DNA of 64,000 nucleotides, taken from contig JARGXX010000006.1 in NCBI GenBank assembly GCA_030374765.1, positions 992,001 through 1,056,000 on the forward strand. The letters are read 5' to 3'. The stretch is from Agarophyton chilense (Eukaryota > Rhodophyta > Florideophyceae > Gracilariales > Gracilariaceae). Both the position numbers and the translations under genes were made by a program. This document shows positions 45,124 to 54,770 of the stretch, in pieces (the stretch's first letter is position 1; each line of letters starts with the position of its first letter). The notes under the pieces are model-generated. The model ran no database searches, was not told where the DNA came from, and was given only the letters and a program-made list of their open reading frames with translations.

Positions 45124-45807
45124 TGTCGTACAATCACCTCTGGGGTATGCTACTGTCTTGTCTCGGGAGCGTGGTGACGCTCAACCGTAGGGAGCCTGTT
45201 GACGCTCAACCGTAGGGAGCCTGTTGACGCTCAACCGTAGGGAGCCTGTTGACGCTCAACCTTAGAAGGTAGACGTAATAAACTTCGACGGTAACAGGAC
45301 ACCGTGAAAACCCGCAGGGGCAAACGGCGGGGCAACTAGTCTATACCGTGTAGGTGAACGATGGTAGGCGTCGACACGGGGGAAAGCCTGTGAGGTAGTT
45401 GAGAGACAATGAACCAAAAGGTAAAGTCGTGACCCAAGTGGTGCCTGTATTTATCCGATAAGGATGGGGGAGGTGCAGTTCCCTATATGCAGTGGACTGT
45501 ACTCTCCAGATCAACGGGGATGTGCCAGCAAGATACGGTCTCTGACCTAGTGTCAGAGACCTGGCCAGCGCTGGCTACAGTGCCAGGTGGCCACTCTACT
45601 ACTGTACTAAAATAGGTATAATTACAATAACAATTACTAATAATTACTCAACCAGAAGGTACATGTCAACACTACACGTGGCGAACAACACCTAGATGGT
45701 AGCTCGCCCGGAGCTGCATAGCCGATGATCCCTCGCATCAATCACCTACAAGGCCAGTGTAGTATATCGACAACCTCAAAGGTTAGCCCTACTGCCACTA
45801 TACGACA
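45124..45807 (-). repeat. Gypsy-2 right LTR (5' LTR in element sense)
   Basis: 684 bp, about 93% identical to 33628-34262 outside the repeat. It has four units of a 25-bp tandem repeat (45165-45261) where the left LTR has two. The 10-bp-arm hairpin is conserved at 45537-45561. It is followed by TTGGT, the imperfect partner of TTGGA at 33623-33627. Confidence 0.93.
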
Positions 45808-46554
45808 TTGGTATCGAACCTGTTCAATCAGAAGGTGATGCAAATTTCATATGCCGAGTGGGCTCTGTTCGCCTTCATGCCGTGTCTGCAAGCGGCCCAC
45901 GATGGTGTCGTCACGTTTACCCATTCGGCTGGTGCGCGCTTGTACGATTCCTCCACTGCAGAGGACTTGCAGTACGGTCGGCTGTTGCCGCTCCTGTACA
46001 AATTGGTGTGCCTTCTGGCCGAGATTGGGATTCAGAACATTTTTCGTGGTACTGTCTTCGCACGGGGGGAGTCCGAGAAGCCGGTGCAGTACGCGTTGAA
46101 AAACGGTTGGACGGAGAGGCCTGGGTTCCTGTGGTACGACTACTACGAGGACTCGTTTCCACCGATGTCGTTTTCCAGCGTGGGGATCACTCCGACCGGT
46201 CGTTCTTTGTTACCACTTGCACAGTTGACGCCTTGGCCGTTGGAACCGGAACAAGATTTATTTCCCGGGGGATTCATGGAAGCTTACTTCGAACCCATTT
46301 CAGTGCATCCAATAGTAGCGACAGTTGCCGCACCACCCGCCCCTAAGAAGATGAATACGATTGAGGAAGGCGTCCAGATAGAGAGAGCCAGCGTTGAGGA
46401 CCAGCTTGGAGCGCTACAGGCTGCCTGCGCACCGATCGGTGAAACCATCCCTGCCAATGTGGCGCAGGCCCTGGTGTTCTTCCGTGTATGTTTAAGCGGT
46501 ATGGTTTTCGCGGAGGGTGCGCTGCGCCGTGGGGAAAAGAGCCAGTTGACCTGA
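45808..46554 (+). pseudogene. Locus U, main coding region, right of the gypsy-2 insertion
   Basis: About 248 codons open immediately after the gypsy-2 LTR, with no ATG at the start because the insertion cuts here. SYAEWALFAFMPCLQAAHDGV matches LSEWTVLVSILALEAARYGI of the gypsy-2 antisense ORF. NIFRGT follows 59 residues after the shared Trp; in gypsy-2, NIFEGT follows after 56. The tail reads ANVAQALVFFRVCLSG. No known domain was recognised. Codon usage is GC-rich and ordinary. Treated as a fossil of a possibly mobile gene. Confidence 0.6.
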
Positions 46555-46667
46555 TTGGAGTCATACGCGAGCATGCCGTGAAAGGAATCGTCTAGTTCGG
46601 CGAGGCCATTCAAACTTCCCTCCAGTAAGGGCCTCCCGTACCGGTAGAGCCTCCCTTTCCGTCATCG

Positions 46668-47102
46668 ATGGCCCTAGAGTTGGTGAATATTTACGAAGCC
46701 CCTCGGAAGGAGTTGAATCAAACCAATGAATTAAAGTCCCATATAGTGTTCAGGTTGAGGGAGCTGTGGGAAGTGACTGTGCGGTTTGGCAAAAGCGGTA
46801 TGTCGTTCAATCTCAGCGCTTCCGTGCTTCAGGTGCCGCCTCAGCAGAATGGGGCGCAATCAGATATGGACATGCGGGTTGAAATGTCCGGTAACGGGGC
46901 AGCCATCGCGGCAGCGGTTCCATCCTATGTATCGCCTGGTCCTGGAGAGGTCGGAAAGCCGTTAGAGGAGGTAGTTTTTCCGTCTTGTGGCAGTACGCCT
47001 GTCATGAGCCGTGTTCGCGGGCAATTTTCCGCTTCTGTTCATGGTCGCGGGATCGGCATCCGGGGCCGTGGTATCTCAAAGACGTTGCCGTTGTCTGTGT
47101 AG
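46668..47102 (+). CDS. Locus U, downstream ORF (unknown, 144 aa)
   Basis: ATG-started frame. KELNQTNELKSHIVFRLREL resembles LNQLGEFRNQFHLDMYQLA in the C-terminal half of the gypsy-2 antisense protein, so this probably belongs to the same protein family. It then diverges (VRFGKSGMSFNLSASVLQVP) and ends Gly/Arg-rich (HGRGIGIRGRGISKTL), which could bind nucleic acid. It could be a separate gene or the distal part of the preceding region; I do not choose between these. Confidence 0.45.
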   Translation: MALELVNIYEAPRKELNQTNELKSHIVFRLRELWEVTVRFGKSGMSFNLSASVLQVPPQQNGAQSDMDMRVEMSGNGAAIAAAVPSYVSPGPGEVGKPLEEVVFPSCGSTPVMSRVRGQFSASVHGRGIGIRGRGISKTLPLSV

Positions 47103-47473
47103 AAGACCAAGTCTGCTAAGTAACCTGGTGGTTGGTGCGCGACGCAATGCTTGATCCGTAAACATATTCCCAGTGAACGAAGTAGACAAGTGTTGGAAAT
47201 TCTGAAGATGTGCAGTAAATGGGTAGATTTGCACATGGATGTCCCGAGGACGCGCTGTAGATGCATAAAGAAAATTCATCCAAATATTTACTCAGGAATG
47301 GATGAGCCAAAGATAAGCAACGGAGGTTTGGATCTGCTACGGATATCTTCTCAGATATTCTTGGGATTTCTAGAACATTTTGCTTCACGATCGATAGATA
47401 CAACGGTATACACAGTCTATCTTTTGCTATTCTCTCGTATATCAGATAAAGGGACACATGCAGGCTCTTTAGC

Positions 47474-48130
47474 ATGAAGTTTAGCCCGAGGCGTAGTAAC
47501 TACACAACAGATACAACGGTACAATCGTGCAGAGAGAGTCGTAATGAATTCCTTGTTCGGACCGTCATGCTTTCCGTTCCGTCCACTCTTCCTTCGTTGG
47601 AACAGCGTGCATGCGCCCCCGCTATCATGCCCCGTTCCTTCCACTTCCCTTTTGGGTGTGACCCTCTCCTTTCTTCCCCCACCCGTTTCGCTCGCTTCGT
47701 TTAATGGCCCGATCACTTCCTTCACTCCAACCGGTCTGCGCTTCTCCTCCGGCTGCCTCAGCAACTGATCTGCTAGGCCCCCGTTCGCTAGCGTCCGCCG
47801 ACACCTCTGGAGTTAAGGTCTGTCATTGGTCAATCACCAGGTACACCGTGCTCAAAATGTACAAATCACGGTCCAAAAACGTCTGGTCAACGTCAATGGG
47901 TACCTCTGCCGTCAACGCCAAACGTACGGCGATCATCTAAGCACTCAGTCTGGCCGCCGCCTCCACCAGAAATATTTTCGTCAGAAACACCCTTACAACA
48001 TTCATCACCATCGCCAACAGGCATTCGAGCGAGAAAATACCGTTCGGCCATGCGAGTCGCGTTGCCCCGATCACCACTCCCATTGTCGAAAGACTCAGTC
48101 TCGGCGTCCAGTACTGCGCCCATGCTCTTC
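47474..48130 (+). other. Region after locus U with overlapping small frames
   Basis: From 47103 to 47473 I see nothing. Then frames 47474-47704 and 47704-47940 overlap by one base (TAATG). A further open frame without ATG runs from 47941 to about 48215 (NIFVRNTLTTFITIANRH, VERLSLGVQYCAHALPF). None is recognised. They may be remnants of the locus U unit or chance frames. Confidence 0.3.
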
Positions 48131-48200
48131 CGTTCGCGATTACCATACGGTCAAGGCATACTCAGGCATGGGATGTGTCTCGCAGTGTTTTGAGTCCTCC

Positions 48201-48494
48201 ATGGCTGATAACCAACTGAAACGAAATCACCACACGTATTTCAAACCAACAGAATCGTCGCCAGAATCGATTGAAACCGATGAGGGCGCGCCCTGTTGTT
48301 TGAATGACGGAGATATGTCTGGCAAAATGCTGCAATGGTTCGAAGACAACTTCAACCAGCAGCCCGACTTTCGCGTGAAATCGAGCCGCGTAATATGGAA
48401 CCTGGTTTTCAACACGGGATCGGTGGTAAATACCACGGATCGAAATGTGGGTGATAGGACGGTTTATGACGACCACAGCGGGGATCGGGGATGA
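48201..48494 (+). CDS. Small unknown ORF (97 aa)
   Basis: ATG-started: MADNQLKRNHHTYFKPTESS...SGKMLQWFEDNFNQQ...SSRVIWNLVFNTGSVV. Balanced composition, no known domain. Its stop overlaps the next ATG by four bases (ATGA at 48491). That is followed by frames of 31 and 32 codons (48491-48586 and 48583-48681), which are again linked by ATGA. Confidence 0.35.
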   Translation: MADNQLKRNHHTYFKPTESSPESIETDEGAPCCLNDGDMSGKMLQWFEDNFNQQPDFRVKSSRVIWNLVFNTGSVVNTTDRNVGDRTVYDDHSGDRG

Positions 48495-48711
48495 ACAGGA
48501 GCGCCCCCCACACTTGGAGTGGCTTTTTCGACGTCGGGCGTTGTTGGACGCGCGGCTGGGGCAGATCTTATAAGCTTCGCGAATGAGCAACAACCTGAGC
48601 AACAGCATCAAATTGCATGGAAACGTGACGGGGAGCAGAGTTTTGTGCACCAGCTCGGAATTCGCGCGCAAACCTCTGTAGACCGACTTCCGGAGGCACA
48701 CGCACGAAGAA

Positions 48712-48924
48712 ATGGAGGCAGGAGGGAACCCGGAATACTTTATGATGGTTTCCGGGCAGTTTTCGTTCCTCATTTGGGTATGCGAAGATTGGCACCGCAC
48801 GGTATTCGGAAGTTCGCAGCGCTTGAAGCAGCTCTTGAAGAGCATGAAGGTGAAAAAGTTTCGATCGGCGCCGATCTACGATTCCATCGGCGGAGCAGAC
48901 GTGTTCGACGCTGGTGCCTTTTAA
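48712..48924 (+). CDS. Small unknown ORF (70 aa)
   Basis: ATG-started: MEAGGNPEYFMMVSGQFSFL, then IWVCEDWHRTVFGSSQRLKQ and a Lys-rich stretch. It looks like folded-protein composition but matches nothing I know. It is followed 12 nt later by another ATG-started frame. Confidence 0.35.
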   Translation: MEAGGNPEYFMMVSGQFSFLIWVCEDWHRTVFGSSQRLKQLLKSMKVKKFRSAPIYDSIGGADVFDAGAF

Positions 48925-48936
48925 AAAGACGGGTTC

Positions 48937-49119
48937 ATGGAGCTTAAATTGGTCCGCTACCACATTAACACGGTTTCCGACCGATATCAGCTCCCAGATG
49001 CAGTTCACCAGCACCAGAGATTTCTTTCGCATTTTGAGTCCTATAATGACATGTTTCTACAAGCAGAAGAGCAAGGTGACGGTCTGGGAGAACAAGGGAA
49101 CGGGAGCAACTACAGATAG
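48937..49119 (+). CDS. Small unknown ORF (60 aa)
   Basis: ATG-started: MELKLVRYHINTVSDRYQLP, then DAVHQHQRFLSHFESYNDMF and a Gly/Glu-rich end. It could form one or two helices. No family recognised. Confidence 0.3.
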   Translation: MELKLVRYHINTVSDRYQLPDAVHQHQRFLSHFESYNDMFLQAEEQGDGLGEQGNGSNYR

Positions 49120-49282
49120 AGAAACGCGCAGTCGTTGATAGAAGCAGACGAGATAGAAGCGATGGCGCCGGGCAACGATGATTCTGGTTTAAGCGCGAAG
49201 ATTTTACAAATCGTAGGACTAGGAAACCACGGCAAGTAAGGGCCTGATAGCACCGGCATTCAAGAGTCTTACTGGGTCGCCA

Positions 49283-49486
49283 ATGGTGAATCTGAACCTG
49301 ATAGCGCGTAGTGCACTGATGCGGTCTGTTGTAAAAATACCATTTTTGATACTTTGGAGTAAAGTACTTCTCGATCTCCTCCCCGTCCTTTTCGTGCTCC
49401 TTCTACTACCCGTAGTAGTAATTCTAGTAGTACTAGTGTCAGTGCTACTTATACCATTAGTAGAAACCGTATGTGAGTGGTGGTAA
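49283..49486 (+). CDS. Small hydrophobic ORF (67 aa)
   Basis: ATG-started. After about 20 residues it becomes almost purely Leu/Val/Ile (LLDLLPVLFVLLLLPVVVIL, then VVLVSVLLIPLV). This would be one or two membrane segments with a short polar end. The DNA there is partly low-complexity (TAGTA/CTAGT units), so the hydrophobicity may be accidental. Confidence 0.3.
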   Translation: MVNLNLIARSALMRSVVKIPFLILWSKVLLDLLPVLFVLLLLPVVVILVVLVSVLLIPLVETVCEWW

Positions 49487-49939
49487 CACGCATAGTACTA
49501 CATCAGGGGTTTTTATAAATCGACGAATTTCTGTATACGGTGTTCTAAGTAGACATAGAGCTCATACGGGCGCCAATATATGCAGTGGAAACCGTACGGT
49601 GAGTAAGTGCGATCGAAGCGGAGGAACGGGATAGAGAAGGTGTTTTGTTTCGTGGGGAATTTTCAGGTGTTAGGATACGGGACCACTTCACAATTGCAAG
49701 CGTACGTGTGGTTTTAATAAAGGTGTTTCACAACTTTTATATGTCGTGCATGTCCATGATTATAGTATGATTCAATAAAGACCTCACAGCGTACGTGCGT
49801 CTTCAGGTGGGTCGACGTGATGAATTTCCGCGTATAAATACAGCATGAATTGCATGAATGTGGGTGCTTTTATAACGAAATGGTCACTGAAACGCGCGCT
49901 AGCACGCCAGCGCGTGTTGTTTACAGTTTGCAAAATTGC

Positions 49940-50071
49940 CTGCAGGCAAAAAATTTCAACTGCGAATTACGGCCCATAATTTGCACCGTCATTGTTGACT
50001 TGCATTAATTTTGCTACTTTCGGAGTGCAAATTATGAGCTGTAATTTGAGGTTGACAAAAACTGCCTCCAG
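49940..50071. repeat. Fold-back (MITE-like) repeat with 47-bp arms
   Basis: The left arm 49940-49986 and the reverse complement of 50025-50071 match closely. The inner 21 bases (ATTACRGCYCATAATTTGCAC) differ at only two positions, and similarity fades outward to about 49920 and 50100. The 38-nt centre is unpaired. It is a likely miniature inverted-repeat element or a hairpin-forming relic. Confidence 0.6.
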
Positions 50072-51200
50072 AAAATCTAAACCACTAAAAATATTAAATT
50101 GTCATACAGAGAAACAGAAAGCGCAAAAGCGCCCGACGACGCTACGACACCACAACGCCACGCATTTGTACTGCAAGGCACAGTGGGTGATGGAGATTGT
50201 TTTGCGATGGGTGTGCGCTGTACGTAGTGTGTTTTTTTTGTACGTGGTACACGTGGAGCACGTACGACATGTACTGTGCGTTGTACATTTTCGGAAAAGT
50301 GTTACCAAACAGCTTATAAGTATTGGCAGCGTGATTTCACATTGAATCTCCCTTGCAGAATGGTTTAGCGTCGTGCGTTTGAGTGTATTTGTGTGTGACT
50401 TCTTACACGTTACCCCTGAATGGAATGGCGGCGTCGCAATGACAAAAAAAGCGCTTGCAACGCCCGTTTTACAACATCTCAAAACACGCATGTGTCCGCT
50501 GCGGAACCAGCGACGGAGATGTGATGGCTATTTGTAATGTACAAATTGAACTTTCTGTCAGAATTTTGCTATCTCATTCTGCCCTAGATTACAGACGTGC
50601 AGCTGGCTTTGCGCGCGGTGTTGCGTGGCACTCGACACGCACACACTGGAGTGCGGGGGACGGTTGGGCACTTGGCTTGGATATGAAAGTTGTATTGGGG
50701 GTATCGAGACAGCCGGGGGTTTCATGCGGGAAGAGTAGTAAAAAGGTGTTGCAAACATACCAAACACAAATTCTGGAAATGGTTCCAGCATTAAAAGGAT
50801 GCTCCTACGTAATAGAAGACCAAATTAGTTCTAGTTTCTGACCTTAGCAGTAAATCTATCAGAAAATGAAAATAAATAATTCCCTCCTTCAAGAGGAGAT
50901 ACCTTTAAGCCACAAACATTCTGTGAAACTACTGTTTTTAGTGTAAAGTGACTGTTTCAACTAAGCATAAGTACAAAAATGGTTTGTTCTTACAAGATGA
51001 TAACCCTTTTATCTTTTTAGTGACCGAATGCGATTCGTTTATTCTCCTTACATATCGTATATCTCCAGTAATATCATTTTTAGGGCATAAAATACTTCGT
51101 ATATCTGTTGAGGCGTTTATTCCAACTCAGAACATTTTTTAATTAAAGAAAAGTTGAAGATATTTACACCGCCTTTTGAAATTCAAGTGCTTTATTTGAA
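50072..51200. other. Unassigned region
   Basis: No gene recognised. A 128-codon frame at 50455-50841 has unremarkable composition and no known motif. Upstream at 49833-49840 there is a TATAAATA but only a 44-codon frame behind it. Confidence 0.35.
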
Positions 51201-51582
51201 TGTATGCGCAAATTCGCATGCAAAGGAAGTCAAAAATTCAAAGCCGTAGAACCCTACTTGAAGCTTCAGATTGTTGGCAACAATTTGGCAACAACGCGTA
51301 CATCAGCTACCAAATATTTTCTTTTGTATATACATCCGAAAGGGTGCGCCCAATTTGGGAAAATTTTCTCATACCCAAAACGGACGCTGCCAGAAAAGGA
51401 TACACTTAGCATAGAACATAAGAGACACAATTATCCCCGTCCTAGTAAACAGAAAGCGCATCAAACCCACCGCGGCCACTCTGCGTCTTTCAATTCTTTA
51501 CATCTTGCTGTGGAACAGCATAAAAGGATTAGGGACCCAAACATACCTCTGTGGCAAGAAGCTGGTATAGGCCACTTTCGAA

Positions 51583-52460
51583 ATGGTTCTTTGTGTGTCT
51601 CCATCAACATTTGAAAATCACGGTGAAGGATACATCCGTATTACCCGAGGCCTCAGCGTGTTAACAGCTTTTCTTCGATTTAAGTCAATGTATGGAAAGA
51701 GCCCAGATGTTGCTAGCCATCTTTTGGGGAAAGTCATTGTTCCACGTTATTCATATTCAAGTTTGAGCCCACATCACTTAGTATGGGGCTTAATGTTTCT
51801 GAAGCAATACGTGCTAGAACATACGCTCAAGAGATCATAATCGGTGCAGACGATAAGACCAGGCGCTTTTGCACAAAGCTCGTAGTAATAATGTTATCAA
51901 ACTTAGACGAGGTAAGAAAACGAGAAACCGTTAAGAACATTTACAAAACTGTTGAATGATCAGTGAAATGTATAGATACAATGGAATGACCGGAAAGGTG
52001 TCCATTTTACCGATGAAAGTTAATTGTGTCCATCGATGCGAGGGATTGTCCAATTTTTGAACCATTTCCTTTTGGTTTAAAATGGATCTCTCATAATTCT
52101 TAATCAACGGGATTGAGATATAAGCTTTGACTATGTATAAAAACCGGAAACTTTGATTGTGTCAGCGGCGCGTATTGTTGCGGAGAATATCCAGACAACA
52201 GATGTTTCCAGATTGGAATGAAACAAGTTCTATGTTCGAATAATTTTGGAATTGCTGACGACGGGTATATTGACGAATTATGCTTGACTCCGTCAGAGAA
52301 TTTTCATATACCTGTAACTAACAATTCAAAAGTGCGCGCATAAAAGGAAGCATTTATGCGAAGGCTCGAACAGTTTCAGGTATTAAGTCCAATCTTTGCA
52401 CATCGTTTTTCTTTTCAGTCATTCTGTTTTCCCGCAGTAAAGAAATAATTTTGTTAGTTT
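51583..52460 (+). pseudogene. DDE transposase relic (IS5/Harbinger-like family of algae and oomycetes)
   Basis: Decayed transposase. The N-terminal segment (51583-51840) reads FLRFKSMYGKSPDVASHLLG, then LSPHHLVWGLMFLKQYVLEH, the typical HLLWALxFLKxYxTE motif. After a frame change near 51840 the core continues in another frame. IVSIDARDCPIFEPFPFG holds the first catalytic Asp region and CIKTGNFDCVSGAYCCGEYPD follows. FGIADDGYIDELCLTPSENF holds the second Asp, and KEAFMRRLEQFQVLSPIF, at the usual third-residue (Glu) position, ends at AVK near 52440. Three in-frame stops interrupt the core (after SHNS, after YKL, and before KEAF). Terminal inverted repeats were not found. Confidence 0.78.
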
Positions 52461-53121
52461 GAAGACCAATGCTCCATCTTTTTAATTGTAGTACAACTAA
52501 TTCTATATATTTCAATTCTACCGGAATTGTACTATACTAGTCTGCCCTTAATGAAAATGAGAAATAATTTCTTTTTGAACATATTTCCACGATTGGAGAA
52601 TGTCTTGCTCACAAACAATTTCTTCTGCTCTGAAATTTTTGTCGAAGGGAAGAAGGGATAATATACTATATAAACCCTAGTTCAGTTGAGCATCTTGAAA
52701 TTGGGATATCTGACGTAATTTTTCTGAAAAGAATTAAATTCAGACATCCTTATGCGAAAAAAACCCAACTAACGTATATACTTTGGTGGTGATACAGAAT
52801 GCAATCGGTATACAGCATACAAGTTCATGTAGATGTTTCATGCAGCTGCTTTGTTGTATTCGAGCTTTTAAAAAACGAAAAGCTTTCTTGTAAAAATTCC
52901 GTTTTCTGCAAATTATCGACAAATATTGAGGCTTGGCTGTGTACACCCAGTGACTGCAAATAATGTAGGCGTGAAAATAATGTGGGTACAGCAAATACTG
53001 TGGCCCACGTCAATTCCTGTTGACTTAAAATCTCTTTATGAAACAAATAGTGTGGGTACTATGAGCTTCATCATAACGGTTATCAACATGACTGTAAAGT
53101 TTCTCAATTCGCACCAAATTT
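52461..53121. other. Unassigned AT-rich spacer between transposon relics
   Basis: AT-rich with short frames only. Nothing recognised on either strand. Confidence 0.4.
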
Positions 53122-53472
53122 ATGATGAATGCAAACGTTCTGACTCTCCAAATTTCCTTTATTCCCACCGAAACAACAGCGCATTCTCATAGAAGTCTCC
53201 CAACTGCTCTCAGATTCATTTCATTGCCTTCGAATGCCAACAGAGCAATGTCTGCTCCTATTACCAGTGGTTCTCCCATTATAGCGGCGTTTTGCCGCAG
53301 TCGGGCACTCTCTGTTGTCCCGCGACAAGCCCCCGTGGAAACCAACACCGGAGGTGATTCCAACCTCACCGACCTACAAAGGAGTACTGAACTTTCCGAG
53401 TCCTTGAACAAAAATACCCATAAGGCACACAACGTTCTTCGTATTTCAGATAGAGTAAAAATTTCGGCGTAG

Positions 53473-54006
53473 ATGAAAAACGAAGCAAACGAAAAAGGAC
53501 ATAAACGCGTCATCTCACAAGCAGTTAAGCACTTCCCTGCACTTTTCAGAAGCCACCCGAAAGCAAATCTCCAGAAAGCAAGCCGCATGTGGAAGGCTGG
53601 ACACCAATATCTGAATGAAGATGGCTTCTTACATTACCGAGTAATGTGTACGTCGACTACACGCTCCAATTACCATGGAATGAAACGCACATATCTCAAA
53701 GCACGCATTGGAAGGGGCAGGAAAATTAGTCCGTGGGTTGAAGCTTTGCACTCCGATTTGGTGCATGAATTTGACCGATTGCGCAAGCTTGGAGTTAAGT
53801 TTAAATGGGAGACTCTCCAAAGTGTCGCCCTTTCTTTATTTGAAAAGTCCACAGCAACTTCTTATCACTGCCATATAATGGACGATAACAAGCAGATTGT
53901 TCTGTCGCAATGCATCACGAGAAGATGGATTCAAATCTTCACAGATCACCACCGAATTGTAAGCAGTTCCATAACAGGAAAACACCTTCTCTCCCTGGAA
54001 AAGTAG
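53473..54006 (+). pseudogene. Tc1/pogo-clade transposase N-terminal relic
   Basis: 177 codons. The DNA-binding part reads KHFPALFRSHPKANLQKASR, MKRTYLKARIGRGRKISPWV, LVHEFDRLRKLGVKFKWETL and TRRWIQIFTDHHRIVSSSITG. This is the helix-turn-helix block of an oomycete/fungal mariner-pogo-like family, recognisable by RGRKxSPWVxxLxxxLxxEFxRLRKxGVKF and WIQxFxxxxxIVxRxxTGK. The frame stops at TGKHLLSLEK. One more stretch in frame (EFTHKEAVYGELRQ) follows the TAG. The catalytic DDE domain is absent: the sequence runs into a GCC/GCT repeat. An upstream frame (53122-53472) may be the decayed N-terminus. Confidence 0.65.
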
Positions 54007-54130
54007 GAGTTCACTCACAAAGAAGCCGTGTATGGCGAGCTGCGGCAGTGCGCCGCCATCGCCGCTGCGCATCGACGGCGCAATTCAGACAGCAGCAGCA
54101 GTGGCTGCACCCAATGTGCAGTGAGCTGTG

Positions 54131-54163
54131 GCGCCGCCGCCGCCGCCGCCGCTGCTGCTGCTG
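54131..54163. repeat. (GCC)n/(GCT)n trinucleotide run
   Basis: About eleven GCC/GCT triplets directly downstream of the pogo-like relic. It is low complexity and would encode poly-Ala in one frame. Confidence 0.75.
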
Positions 54164-54308
54164 ATGCTTCTGAAATTTTCTATTGGACGGCAAACACCAC
54201 GTGTTTCAAACAAAGGCACGCAAAAGCGCGGGCGGCGCCTTGACTTTCGCGCACTTGCGATACTCGTACTTGTCACAATCATAATATAGTTACATCTGAT
54301 TTAGATAG

Positions 54309-54770
54309 GTCTCCAAGCATTCCCGTTGTATGGAAGCATTTGCGTTTTGCTGAAAAACCCCCATTTCGTAAAAAACCTTTATTTTATATATATAGAAAAG
54401 TTGGTAAGCTCTAGAATAAGTTTTTCGAAAGTGTCTAAAATGCTTTTCTCAACGGTACCGTTTTTCGGCAGCCAGCTGTCGCCGCAGCGACTGCTCACTG
54501 CCAATAGCGAGCCCTGGCGCGGCGCCTTCTTTCTTGCGTAGTGCTTACCGACACGTTGCCCGCTTTCGTGCCGAAGTGCGCTGAATTCAAACAACGGTCG
54601 CGTGTGTAGATGATTGCGAGATTGTTCGCGATGGCCATACCAGAGTAAGGTCTCGAAACATGCCCGTTATATAGGAGCATGTGCGTTTTGATGGTGGAAA
54701 TCCATTTCGCAGAAAACCTGTAAATATCTATAATCATTTTTATCTATAGAAAGCTAGGTAATCTCTAGGG
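54309..54770. repeat. Diverged direct repeat pair
   Basis: 54309-54415 and 54650-54770 are related copies. Shared pieces include GTCTC-AA-CAT-CCCGTT, GAGCAT/AAGCAT followed by TGCGTTTTG, CCATTTCG-A-AAAACCT and TATAGAAA-GY-GGTAA. The period is about 340 bp. The region 54.2-55.1 kb otherwise holds nothing I recognise. Confidence 0.5.

Larger units (their letters stand above)
33628..45807 (-). mobile_element. Ty3/gypsy chromovirus-like element gypsy-2, nested in locus U
   Basis: 12.2-kb minus-strand element. LTRs lie at 33628-34262 (635 bp) and 45124-45807 (684 bp); the length gap comes from a 25-bp tandem repeat. The ends are TGTCGTACAA and CTATACGACA. The target duplication is TTGGA/TTGGT, four of five matching. 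In element sense: PBS, gag with CCHC knuckle, protease, RT-RNase H, integrase, degenerate chromodomain-like tail, a long antisense coding region, PPT-like tract, LTR. The LTRs differ by roughly 7% by eye, so it is older than gypsy-1. It carries a nested solo LTR at 42042-42835. It is broken, with around eight to twelve interruptions. Confidence 0.93.

Noticed and set aside
47826-48494. 222-codon plus-strand frame
   Set aside because: Only the part from the ATG at 48201 looks protein-like. The upstream portion is Gln/His/Arg-rich and unlike a real protein.
48201-49486. Firm assignment of the small ORF run to a particular virus family
   Set aside because: No capsid, replicase or other diagnostic motif was recognised. 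Only packing and strand bias suggest it.
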